From Thalassia testudinum (Eukaryota > Streptophyta > Magnoliopsida > Alismatales > Hydrocharitaceae), in NCBI GenBank assembly GCA_037157565.1, contig JAZHRO010000013.1:120294001-120358000 (forward strand): a stretch of 64,000 nucleotides of DNA. The letters are read 5' to 3'. The translations under genes and the position numbers were made by a program. Position 1 is the stretch's first letter; the number at the start of each line of letters is the position of its first letter. The notes under the pieces were generated by a model. That model was not told the DNA's origin. It ran no database searches and saw only the letters and a program-made list of their open reading frames with translations. Positions 11,070 through 20,514 of the stretch are shown here, in pieces.

Positions 11070-12506
11070 AGATCTCCTTCTTCTTCTTCCTGCTGTTCCT
11101 GCTCTGCTTCGCCTTCTTCTGTTGTTCTACAGATCTTCTTCCGTCTTTCTTCTTTTCCCTTCAGGACGTCGTCTGATTTCCAAATCAGACGACTTAAACT
11201 GCCTGTTGCTACAGTCAGCTTCCTTCTTCTTCCGCGGTTCTTCTTCTTCACCTGTGCCTGCACACTTCAGAGCTTACGTCAGAGAACAAAACCTACTCTA
11301 CCCTCTCCCCCCCCGCATCTCTCTCTCTCTGAAACCACTCTTCGGAAAGCTCTCCCAGAGCTGCCGGGTTATCGGGTTCGGGTCTCGCCCGGGTCCAGGC
11401 CCACCGGCGTGCGTGGTGGGCGAGGAGTGCAGGTCAGTCTTAAGTCGGGTCGGGTCGGGTCAGGTCCGCGGGGCGTGAGCGCGGACGAGACCGAGTAACC
11501 GGGCGGGTGAAGGGGACCTCACCCCGTGTGCTGAGGCAGTAAGCTTCCAGCACTTTTGCATCTTATACCGCTGCGACTCTTCAGGCTTTTCCGAGGTGGG
11601 ACTAAATGTCCCACCTCAATTGCGTGCCCGCAGCAGGGAAATCAGCGGGAGATCGCGGCGTCACGCGAAGCCTTCTGCCTTAGCTGCGAGCCTGGTGTTT
11701 TGTCGAAACGCCTCGCAAGGCCTGGGAGTTGAATCTGGGCGTGGCGCCGAGCGTGGCGCGCCTGTAGCTGCATGCGGAAGCAGTTCCTCCTGCACGGCAA
11801 TGGCGGCGGAGGTCGGGTGGCCTGTTCACAAGAAAACGGCCTCTCGGCCTAATCAGAAAGTGCCAGGAGCTTCGCCAGGGTGCGGCGAAGCTCGTGTGGG
11901 TGGTGGCGAGGCGCGGGGCGGCGTGCAAGGGCTGCCCTAGGTCGGACTGTGGGTCGGAGGATGGGTTTGTTGGGGGAAGCGTTATGGAGGTGTGGAGTGG
12001 CAGTGAAGGGGTGGGGGGTGCTCAGTGTGATGAGGCGGAGGTTCGGTGAAGGTCGGCGAGGTGTGTGAGGCTGTGGAGCGATGGGAGCATCTCGCCGGAG
12101 GGTGGCCGGAGACGAAGGGGGTGACGATGGTCAGGGTCGGTTGAGAGCTTAATTGAATAAATTGAAAGCGGGGAAAGAAAGAGGAGAAGAAGGGGAGTAG
12201 TTCTAGCTTACTTGCAGGGACGAAGGGGGAGGAACAGGACGACAGTCGTATCGACTGTCGCTGGAGAAGACGATGCTCAGGGAAAGGGGCGGCGGCGAGC
12301 AGAGCGCCGGAGAGGCGCCAGCTGGGTGCGGCTTGGCGCGGGAAGAGCAGGGGAGGAAGTCTCTGCTACTGGTATTGCGGCAGAGCGAAGAGGTGGAGGG
12401 GGAGGAACCGCCGGAGCTGGTGAGCGTCTGCCGGAGGGAGAAGAGAGGAAAGTTGGGGATTTTCTCCGTCAGATCCAAGCTGCCCCGGTTGGTGGAGCAA
12501 CGGGGG

Positions 12507-12516
12507 GTATTTATAG
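12507..12516 (-). promoter_or_regulatory. TATA box of the A LTR (left)
   Basis: The minus strand reads ctataaatac in a GC-rich setting. The copy in the right LTR is at 30502-30511. Confidence 0.7.
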
Positions 12517-12587
12517 GGATCAAACAGGGAGGAAGGCGGAGGGAGACGACGTGTCTCCCTCGCCGGAGGATGGCCGGAAACAAGAAC

Positions 12588-12780
12588 CCATACCGTCCGT
12601 GCATTCGCACGGCCGGTATGGTGGGTTACAACGACCAGGGGGGTGTCCCTGCGACGGCTGACGACGCAGGGCACCCCCGGTTTACTTGCCAGGTCCCCCA
12701 CCTCACCCTGCGCGGCGCCATGCTCCGCGCAAGGTCGCCGGAGCATGGTGCTGGCAGGTTTTGCAGGGGGGACCTGATCG
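12588..12780 (-). other. Block of three stem-loops in U3 of the A LTR (left)
   Basis: Hairpin 1 (12588-12621) has arms ccatacc/ggtatgg and ccgtgc/gcacgg around attc. Hairpin 2 has arms at 12639-12653 and 12665-12678. Hairpin 3 is long, with an outer stem caggtccccc/gggggacctg and an inner stem around the loop cgcaaggtcg. The block sits 70-270 bp upstream of the TATA box. Element D has the same architecture with different stem bases. Confidence 0.6.
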
Positions 12781-13423
12781 CAAAGAACGAAGGAGAGTTA
12801 GGGGTCAAAATGCGAGGGTTCAAAAGTTGAGGGCCAAAGAGTAAATATATGAGGACCAAAGTGTAAAGTCGGTCAAGGAGGTTTCTTCTTAGGCTCAAGT
12901 TTTTATACATGACTAATTAGGACCTAAGGAATCTGATGGTGAATTTCATTTCTATATTAAACCTTGTTTGACCAGTCAATTTACGCAAAAACCCAAATTA
13001 AGTTATTAATTGGGCATGGTTCTCAATGTAGGTCAAAATGGGTTCTGAAGGCCAAATTGAAGGTTCTAAACCCTAGAGATTATTTTTCTATGAATTTTAG
13101 AGGGTTTATTCTATTTTTACTTTGCCTCGAACCTTGTGAATTGAAGTGGGTTGTTTTAGGGTTACAGATTATCATTTAGTTTCTTGGAATTGCTGTAGCC
13201 CTTGCTAGATCATTTCATCCCACTCTTATTCTTATTAAGCTGCTTTGACCTATGTTTGGGCCCTGAATTACCCTGTATGCAGATTATACTGGTAAAATTG
13301 CATTTTTACCCCTTATGACTTGTTTTCTTCTCAAACTCAAGATTCTCTGAGTTAAGCCTTTCCTTGAGATATGTAGGAGCTTTTATCCTTTGTATTAGGT
13401 CAAAATGAGCTAGTTATGGCTCA

Positions 13424-13440
13424 TGATGAGGTTCTCATCA
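13424..13440 (-). other. Terminal hairpin at the LTR start, element A (left)
   Basis: The first 17 bases of the LTR form a perfect 7-bp stem, TGATGAG and CTCATCA, with a 3-nt loop. The right LTR has the same at 31419-31435. Equivalent hairpins occur in B, C, D and H. Confidence 0.65.
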
Positions 13441-13451
13441 TACCCCCATGC
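13441..13451 (-). promoter_or_regulatory. Polypurine tract of element A
   Basis: The minus strand reads gcatgggggta directly before the 3' LTR. The preceding word ctagcaaaagctag is also conserved in D. Confidence 0.85.
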
Positions 13452-14709
13452 CTAGCTTTTGCTAGTCCCTTAGCAAAAACTTAAGGTTTCAACCCTTGTT
13501 CTAGACCATGAAGTTTTTAATAGTTTTAGATAAGTGCCTTTTTTATTTGAGCATAGATTAGGTTAGAATGTTGACCATAGGCCTAAAAGGTACTCTAGTA
13601 CCAATCAAGATCCAAATCTGTCTAGCCTTAGCCTCAGTCTTTTAGCAAAGGCTTTTAAGGTCCACAAGAACTAACCTAAGGTTTATTGGACTTCGTGGTT
13701 AAAGCACCCGTGCTTGAAATGATTTTAGCCCTGGCTCAGTTCGCAGTGCGTTTTGTAAGAGAGAGATAGAAAGTTTTTCTGTTTGGAGGGTTTTCTCTCT
13801 CTTTTTCTTTTTAGTTCTAGCCTAGGATTGGCTTTTCAACACGGTCTGTATCAGATTCCTTGCTCCCATCATCAATCCTCAAGGGTTCCTGGCGATCGAT
13901 GCTTCGAGATAGCACCGCCCATGGCAACCCCCGGAACCCTGGCTATTGAGATTTCGAGATAATCCCATCCATGGTATTCCGTGGCCGAATCCAGACCCTG
14001 GCAATTGACACTTTGAGATAATGCCATCCATGGAATCTGAACCAGCAGAGTGCTTACATGCCCCCAGTAGGATATGTAAATATCCTAAGAGACAAGCACC
14101 GAGGAGATGATATTTTGTTACGCATCTTCGAGGGGATTTCCCACCTCTCCGCGCTGGGAACTCGTCCAAATCAACTTGTGTTGATCGGCCGCTCCTGTTC
14201 TAGGTGATCTTTTCAGATTTTTGCGACGCTTCTGCGTGATTCTGATTTTTACGCTTACTGAACCAGGCTGTGTGTGAGGTTAGGGTGCTTAGGTTACTGA
14301 GTCCCGTAAACCAAAAATTAGTTAACGAGGCCGAATACTCCCTAAGCCTTAGACCTAATACTTCAGCCTTTCATTTTCCTCAACCTCTTGAGGAGTGTCC
14401 AGATCTTAATGGGTACTAAGAGTCTATTCAAGAATGCCTAAGGTTTGCATTCTTTACTAATCTCATTGTGCACTTTTCTTGAATGAGGTCTAGAACTTAG
14501 GTTAATTCCTTAGTTCCTTACTAATGACTATCACTTTTTCTCATAATTTTGTGCTCCTGTTTCATTTTGTTTCTTTTCTCCTTCACAAAATTTCCTTCTC
14601 CTCTTTTCCTCTTATTCTTTTTCGAAATTTTTTTTTAATTTTTATGGTGTTTTTGGCATATGTGAATTTTTTGTTTGAAACCTTTTCTTACAAGTTTTGC
14701 ACTTTCATA
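13452..14709 (-). other. 3' untranslated block of A between the two polypurine motifs
   Basis: There is no gene in this 1.26-kb stretch. It contains a series of three related short units (13889-13923, 13939-13974, 13998-14033) sharing ttcgagata (tttgagata in the third) and ending in ccatgg (the first in cccatgg), followed by conserved words around tatcctaagagacaagcacc that recur in D near 46935. Confidence 0.6.
13889..14033 (-). repeat. Three short stem-loop-like units in A
   Basis: Each unit starts ctggc, has a central ttcgagat (tttgagat in the third), and ends ccatgg about 35 bases later, with a period of 50-59 bp. The triplets beside the centre pair as GCT/AGC in unit 1 and ATT/AAT in unit 2, which keeps a small stem. 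D has the same three units near 46745-46890, and B and C have a diverged form near 21975 and 35215. Confidence 0.5.
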
Positions 14710-14746
14710 CCCCCCCCATGCCTAAGATTTGCAATGTCCTCATTGT
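14710..14746 (-). promoter_or_regulatory. Inner polypurine-tract-like motif of A
   Basis: On the minus strand acaatgaggacattgc is followed within about 10 bases by gcatgggggggg. It lies 1.26 kb before the LTR-adjacent tract. Confidence 0.5.
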
Positions 14747-14939
14747 AACCTAGGGGGTTTTTATTTAACTTAGTTCATTCCTTAAGACAGAAATTTGGAT
14801 GAGTGAATGGGTCGGGGTGACTGTTGCGGACGATTTCTAATCTCAGATGCACGCACCTGAGGTGGAGTCGGCTGTCTTAAAGTGTGAACTTCAAGTGCAA
14901 AAAGGTGTCAGAACAAGTTTCAGGTTTTCAAAGAGAATG

Positions 14940-14955
14940 ACGGGCTGCCTCCCGT
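14940..14955 (-). other. Stem-loop after the stop codon of the A ORF
   Basis: On the minus strand acggg and cccgt flank a 6-nt loop, 21 nt after the stop codon. B, C and D have the same structure at 21-22 nt, with atggg/cccat in B and C. Confidence 0.6.
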
Positions 14956-14976
14956 TAAGCGCTAAATTTGATGCCT

Positions 14977-16872
14977 TCAGCCAAGCGGGAAATGCGATGG
15001 AGAGGGGATGGTCAAATCAGCGGAGTTTTGTAAGACAAACACCTTGATTAAGAGCCTGGTTGGTCCAACCAGGTGCTTGTTCAGATCAACAGGCTGATGA
15101 TGCAGCCCAAACCCAATCAATCTGGTGGGTTGATGGATGTGGATAAAAAGGTGTGGAGCCCACCATAAACTATGAAGCTCAGATGGATGTGGAAGTGTAA
15201 ACGCAGGGTTTGGCTGAGCCGAATCAGCCTGGTCAGAGTAGGGACCCGTAGGATAATCAGTGGTTGATGCAGGAACCCTACAGGGGTGATCAGAGAATGA
15301 TAGAGCATGGTATGTAGTCTGATCAATGTTCGAAACCCGATGTGGAAATGCAATCGGCTCTATGAGAGGTGAATCTGCATAGAAATTGAGTCCGGTTGCG
15401 GGTCGGGGTTTGGGAGAGGTTTTGATCCATTCTGTGTGTGCGGACGAGGTGGCCATTGTGTACGAGGGCTCTTCTAGAAACAGATGATAGGTGGTTTTCT
15501 GTAGAGAGTCCTCTGGGTAACTATCAAATGCCGGAAGAGTGTTTGTAGGATGAAAGGAATCGGATTCGAGAAAAAATTTGGATTCTTGGTTGTAATCACT
15601 CTTGGCATTTTCTGTTTTTGGTTCCTGAGGATCGAAAAGGAATGATTCTGTGTTATCAGTGATCTCGGGAATCAGGACCTCAGAGTCGGAGTTAGAGTCA
15701 TGAGAACTGAGGTTGTAGATAGGCCTGGCATGTTCAGGAAGGGGAATCTCTTCGCAATTATAGTCAGATTTGAAATTGTCGGAGAGTTGGTGAAAATGAG
15801 ATTCATGATCATGAATTCCACCACAGCAAAAATCATCAAATGTGGAATCAGCAGCCTGATTGTGGTCTAGCCTACATGTCAATTCTGGGCTCGAAGAGGT
15901 ATTCTGTCTAGGCTCAAGCTCTAAGCTGGTAGGATAGACCCAATTAAAATCCAACTCATCCAACTCCTTAGTCTCTGTATCATAAATTGGCATCTTCTCT
16001 GGAAAATCGATCAGATTTTCTGAAGATGTTGGAGAGGGATATTCATCAAATAAAGTCCCGGAATCATATTTTGTAAAAATTTGATCTTTCTCATAAGGGG
16101 CCTCATAATCTTCCCAATAAGTTTCAGATCTAGGTTCTAGACTTAGGATGTGGGTAGAATTATTAGAACCTAAGTCCGAATAATCTTCGAGGGCCACCTT
16201 ATCAAAATAAGGGGCGGAATTTATACCCTCAGAAGGTTCAGTTCTGATCTCATTCTTGCAGGAGTTTTGAAATTTTAGGCTTGACAATTCATGGTCTAAG
16301 TTTGGCTCATCATTGTGTTCTCCTGCAATATCCCAACCTAATTCAACATTGTCTTCTATCTGGGTTGGGATTCTACAACCACTTCGTGCCTTAGTCCCGA
16401 GATCTGGGAAACTGGATTGTTCCTTAATACTGTTCCAAGATGGTTCATCCTCTGTTTCTGGTATATACGGGTATTGCTGGTTGATAGTTTGTTCTAGTGA
16501 TTTCATCATTTCTACCCATTTTGTAAGGGCATCTTGGTGTTGTTCCCAAAGTACAGGATTTGTCAAGCATTGAAGGTATTCAGATTGGTGTAATTTTTCT
16601 ATCTCAATGTATCCTGTCATGAGCATATCTCGGGTTGATCCTTTTGTAACTTCTGTCAATAGAATTTGGGCACAGTTTATGATGAAAGCTGTGGTTGTTG
16701 GGACATCAACCTGAATGTTCTCTATTGGTGTTGAGGGTTTATATTTGATTTCATAGAATTCAAAGGCATCCTCAATCATCTTATCGTTCATGGATCTCAG
16801 ATATTCAGGTTTTTTAAATGGTAGTCTTGCTAGGTAATTAGGCTGCATAATTGGATCAAGTGGTGGAATCAA
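14977..16872 (-). CDS. Unknown 631-residue protein of the A/D element family
   Basis: I do not recognise this protein. It is the only long ORF in A and occupies the position where B and C carry gag-protease. Residues 1 to about 150 look folded and helical, with DVPTTTAFIINCAQILLTEV near 55-75, GYIEIEKLHQSEYLQ near 90 and a tryptophan-containing helix WEQHQDALTKWVEMM. From about 160 to the end it is rich in Asp, Glu, Ser and Pro, with repeated DSD/DSY-type acidic clusters, and is probably disordered. No CCHC knuckle, DSG/DTG protease site, polymerase or integrase motif is visible. D keeps a homologue whose first 160 residues match closely, so the N-terminal domain seems the constrained part. 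It could be a highly diverged capsid-like protein or a factor acting in trans; that is inference. Confidence 0.7.
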   Translation of the reverse strand: MIPPLDPIMQPNYLARLPFKKPEYLRSMNDKMIEDAFEFYEIKYKPSTPIENIQVDVPTTTAFIINCAQILLTEVTKGSTRDMLMTGYIEIEKLHQSEYLQCLTNPVLWEQHQDALTKWVEMMKSLEQTINQQYPYIPETEDEPSWNSIKEQSSFPDLGTKARSGCRIPTQIEDNVELGWDIAGEHNDEPNLDHELSSLKFQNSCKNEIRTEPSEGINSAPYFDKVALEDYSDLGSNNSTHILSLEPRSETYWEDYEAPYEKDQIFTKYDSGTLFDEYPSPTSSENLIDFPEKMPIYDTETKELDELDFNWVYPTSLELEPRQNTSSSPELTCRLDHNQAADSTFDDFCCGGIHDHESHFHQLSDNFKSDYNCEEIPLPEHARPIYNLSSHDSNSDSEVLIPEITDNTESFLFDPQEPKTENAKSDYNQESKFFLESDSFHPTNTLPAFDSYPEDSLQKTTYHLFLEEPSYTMATSSAHTEWIKTSPKPRPATGLNFYADSPLIEPIAFPHRVSNIDQTTYHALSFSDHPCRVPASTTDYPTGPYSDQADSAQPNPAFTLPHPSELHSLWWAPHLFIHIHQPTRLIGFGLHHQPVDLNKHLVGPTRLLIKVFVLQNSADLTIPSPSHFPLG

Positions 16873-17942
16873 GATATAGAATCAAAGTTTGAATCAAGAT
16901 GGAAGAAGGGGATTTTGTTCAGAATCAGAGGAGAGAGCGGCTATGTGAATGATTTCTGCAAAAACAAAGGAGCCGAGGCTTAGCCTCGGGGAGAGTGAAT
17001 TTCTATAGGAGGTTTCAAGGACCTCCTAAAAAATACTGAAGGGCTGGATGAGATAAGCAGGTGCTGGACCCAATCAAGACACCCAAAAATTGTTGGGTGA
17101 CTATAGAGGTTCGGGGCAGATGGACCCCTTGATCAGAAAGATCGTCCACCTGAGAATTACCTGGGCAGCCAGAGAGGGAGAGTCCCGCGAAGACCCCTAC
17201 ACGGTAGAGCGTCCCCACGGGTTACAGGGTTTCCCCCACCCGACCTCTCTTGTCACTGCGGTTCTAGGTAGACCAGAATGGGGATCTTGACCTCTTAAGT
17301 CTACCAATTTTAAGATCAGGGTGCTTAAGGCTTCACTTGAACTTTAGGTGTTTTTGTGAACAAAGTGGCCTAGTTTGAAGGTTGGTTGACCCCAGGGGTC
17401 AACTTTACCTCTTGTTTTCTTTGAGAGCTTTCAGGTCTTGTCTTTTAGGGTTCAAGTGTTTAGAGAGAGCCAATTGTTTAGGATTTTTCTTGTTAATTAT
17501 TTTCAATCAATGGCTTGGGCACACCTCTTTTGGATTTCCTCAATTCTTGATTAAGGGGTGTGTCTCTACTGAAATCCTAATGTTTGACCTTATGTTGGCT
17601 CTACTTGGTCCATTTAACTCTTTGTTGGGCAATTAGGGCTCAAGCAAGAATGTGTTAGCCCTTAAATACCCTTAATAGTGTGCAGGAGTGATAAGTTGAA
17701 AACATGCAACTCTTTATGGTTACTAAGTATGGAAGACAGGTTAGCCCTATATTGCTTGTTCTTTTCTTTTCTTCCTCTTTAGAGTTTAGGGGTTAATAGT
17801 GAGAGGAAAAATTTACCTGTCTTTGGAGTGGTTGTCGTGTGGTTGCTTGTCTTCTTGAGTTCCTGTAGCTGCACAAAAGAGAGGAGATTATCAGAAATTA
17901 AAAAAAAGAAACAGGAATGTTTACCTCTAGAATAGCCGTTGC
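16873..17942 (-). other. 5' leader of element A
   Basis: The 1.07-kb untranslated leader lies between primer site and ORF. The part at about 17085-17290 is clearly conserved with D (about 49675-49870), better than much of the coding region. A packaging or translation signal is possible; no ORF there is shared between A and D. Confidence 0.55.
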
Positions 17943-17960
17943 TCCCCGGCAACGGCGCCA
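17943..17960 (-). promoter_or_regulatory. Primer-binding site of element A (tRNA-Asp)
   Basis: The minus strand reads TGGCGCCGTTGCCGGGGA, an exact 18-nt complement to the 3' end of plant tRNA-Asp(GUC) including CCA, 3 nt from the LTR. The tRNA sequence is from memory. Confidence 0.9.
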
Positions 17961-17963
17961 AAA

Positions 17964-19167
17964 TGATTGAAGAGGTTGGGACAACCGGGTTTTATTGTTA
18001 TTACGTTGTAGTATAGCCAGTTATTACCAACATTTCAACTATATAAAATTTTTTTTACTCGGAGAATAAAAGAGTTCCCGAGGTCGAACTCAGGGAGCAA
18101 GTTGTATTCTAGAGATATACATGTTTCTTTTACAAAAAAAATAAAGAAAGAGAGAGGGAAAGAATTTGTTGTTCACTTTGTTTTCTCCTCGTGATGTTCT
18201 TCTTCCTTTCTTTCTTCAGATCTCCTTCTTCTTCTTTGTTCTGCAGAGGTGATGCTCCTCTTTCTTCCTTTCTTCAGATCTCCTTCTTCTTCTTTGTTCT
18301 GCAGAGGTGATGCTCCTCTTTCTTCCTTTCTTCAGATCTCCTTCTTCTTTGTTCTGCAGAGGTGATGCTCCTCTTTCTTTCTTTCTTTAGATCTCCTTCT
18401 TCTTCTTCCTGTTGTTCCTGCTCTGCTTCGCCTTCTTCTGTTGTTCTACAGATCTTCTTCCGTCTTTCTTCTTTTCCCTTCAGGACGTCGTCTGATTTCC
18501 AAATCAGACGACTTAAACTGCCTGTTGCTACAGTCAGTTTCCTTCTTCTTCCGCGGTTCTTCTTCTTCACCTGTGCCTGCACACTTCAGAGCTTACGTCA
18601 GAGAACAAAACCTACTCTAGCCTCTCCCCCCCCGCGTCTCTCTCTCTCTGAAACCACTCTTCGGAAAGCTCTCCCAGAGCTACCAGGTTATCGGGTTCGG
18701 GTCTCGCCCGGGTCCAGGCCCACCGGCGTGCGTGGTGGGCGAGGAGTGCAGGTCAGTCTTAAGTCGGGTCGGGTCGGGTCAGGTCCGCGGGGCGTGAGCG
18801 CGGACGAGACCGGGTAACCGGGCGGGTGAAGGGGACCTCACCCCGTGTGCTGAGGTAGTAAGCTTCCAGCACTTTTGCATCTTATATCGCTGCGATTCTT
18901 CAGGCTTTTCCGAGGTGGGACTAAATGTCCCACCTCAATTGCGCGCCCGCAGCGGGGAAATCAGCGGGAGATCGCGGCGTCACGCGAAGCCTTCTGCCTT
19001 AGCTGCGAGCCTGGTGTTTTGTCGAAACGCCTCGCAAGGCCTGGGAGTTGAATCTGGGCGTGGCGCTGAGCGTGGCGCGCCTGTAGCTGCAGGCGGAAGC
19101 AGTTCCTCCTGCACGGCAATGGCGGCGGAGGTCGGGTGGCCTGTTCACAAGAAAACGGCCTCTCGGC
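17964..19167 (-). repeat. 5' LTR of element A, U5/R part (left of B)
   Basis: It matches 10642-11847 of the other LTR with few differences. It is interrupted by B after tcggc and resumes at 29844. Confidence 0.9.
18004..18016 (-). promoter_or_regulatory. U5 segment complementary to the tRNA-Asp 5' end (element A)
   Basis: The plus strand reads cgttgtagtatag, identical to nucleotides 3-15 of plant tRNA-Asp, so element RNA (minus) is complementary to the tRNA 5' end. It lies 43 nt from the primer-binding site. The equivalent positions are 27579-27587 in B, 40800-40808 in C and 50602-50615 in D. Confidence 0.6.
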
Positions 19168-20046
19168 TGATAACGATTTCACGCGGTTTGTTAAAATACG
19201 TCGTTGTAACGCGTAAAACCGATCAACTCTTAAATTTATATTCCTAGATAGGGGAGTATCTAGGGTCGTCCAAGGAGGCCAAATGTTTGCAATAGTGATT
19301 CTCTTGCTTGGAATATATCTCAACTTTCTTTTTGGTAATTTTCAATATACCATTTTTCTTTATTTTTGAACTAAGGCAACATGCGAAATTATGGCGGGAA
19401 AAGTGTTTACACTTCCAATTAAGTAAACTACTCTAAAGTGGCAAGTAGAGCCTCTCCCTAAGCTCACTCTAAGCAAGTGGAGGCCTAGAATAATTAGGGA
19501 GAGGAAGTGAAGAATGCTGAAAATAAGCTAATAGAAATGCAAACAAAAAATGCAAAGAAGGCAACTAGATAATTGAAAAAGTGTTTAACAAAAATGCCTA
19601 GTAGAGGAATGCTTCTACTACTAGAAAATTGAAATAAAGAAAGAAAACACAAATCCTCTAATTAGATGGTGAAGAAGAGGGCTTCTTGCTCCAAGGTTGG
19701 TGGCTCCCAAGCTTGAAAAGAATCCTTCAACTCCTTCCTTGCAGAACTCCGCCAAAGTGATGACCTCCAAGGCAAGCCCGAAGGGGGCGTGCCCTAAGTT
19801 TCTCTCCAAGGGTGGACGTCCACCCTAAGCTTTTCTCCTTTGCCTGGCCGTCCTCCTTGAAGTGGGAGAGTCCTCCTCCTTGGCGTGGCTCAAGTTGAAG
19901 AGAGTGGGGAGAAGAAGGCACCAAAAGGGCTGGTGATGTGCCCCTTTAATCTCCTTCTCTACTCCTTCTTCTTGGCCGTAGGTATAGGTGGTTTAGGTAG
20001 AAAATATACTAAGGGAGGATGCCTCAAAATGGTGGTAGGTGGTGGC

Positions 20047-20055
20047 CTTTTATAG
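20047..20055 (-). promoter_or_regulatory. TATA box of the B LTR (left)
   Basis: The minus strand reads ctataaaag. The right LTR copy is at 28426-28434. Confidence 0.7.
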
Positions 20056-20141
20056 AATAGGAGGGGGGCTATGGTGACCTTTGAAATGGATGGCTAGGAT
20101 GGAAGGAGGGAGGTGGTTAAGGATCCAATGGCCAAGGGTGT

Positions 20142-20368
20142 TTGGCGCCACCTTAAGGGACACCTAAGGGGTGGTTATGTGTGTTGACATCCCTTGATAT
20201 TGGCGCCAAAATGGCTTCTAGAAGAGGGTCTAAGTTGGCGCCAAGAAGGATTCTAGAAGGGGGGTTAGGTGGATGGCTAGGATGGCTTATGTGGGTAGGT
20301 GTAGGGTGGATTAAGGGGCTGAAAGTGGCGCCAATATAGAGGTGGTTAGGGGTGGTTTTTGGCGCCAA
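20142..20368 (-). promoter_or_regulatory. Cluster of five E2F-like GGCGCC palindromes in B U3 (left)
   Basis: Sites are at 20142-20150, 20200-20211 (ttggcgccaaaa), 20235-20244, 20336-20344 and 20357-20368 (ttttggcgccaa). A sixth is decayed to gtgcc near 20421. They lie about 90-320 bp upstream of the TATA box, and several fit the E2F consensus TTTSGCGC in both directions. The right LTR repeats them at 28521-28747. Confidence 0.6.
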
Positions 20369-20514
20369 CTTGAAGTGTCTTTTGGTGGAGATAATGGGGT
20401 GAAGGGATGGCTAGGAGGTGGTGCCAACTTGAGTAGGGTAGCTAGCTTAGGTAGGCTTGAGTTGGTGGAGCTAGCTAGGGTTGATTTTGGAGGTAATGAA
20501 TGGCCAAGGAGCTG

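Larger units (their letters stand above)
10642..13440 (-). repeat. 3' LTR of element A (left copy)
   Basis: A 2799-bp LTR beginning tgatgagaac and ending ttcaatca on the minus strand. From U3 to U5 it shows a terminal hairpin, a block of stem-loops, a TATA box, a GC-rich R region, a CT-rich zone with 58-bp repeats, and a U5 segment complementary to tRNA-Asp. GC-rich frames inside it are chance open frames. Confidence 0.92.

Noticed and set aside
12273..12830. Long open frames on both strands in GC-rich DNA (also 30268-30825, 29977-30741, 45064-45833)
   Set aside because: They lie inside LTRs of A and D across promoter and hairpins, overlap one another on both strands, and have no recognisable domain. 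GC-rich sequence with few stops explains them.
17943..18016. A tRNA-Asp gene
   Set aside because: The 3' end and part of the 5' end of the tRNA are present, but in reversed order and without the body. They are primer-binding signals of an LTR element, not a gene.
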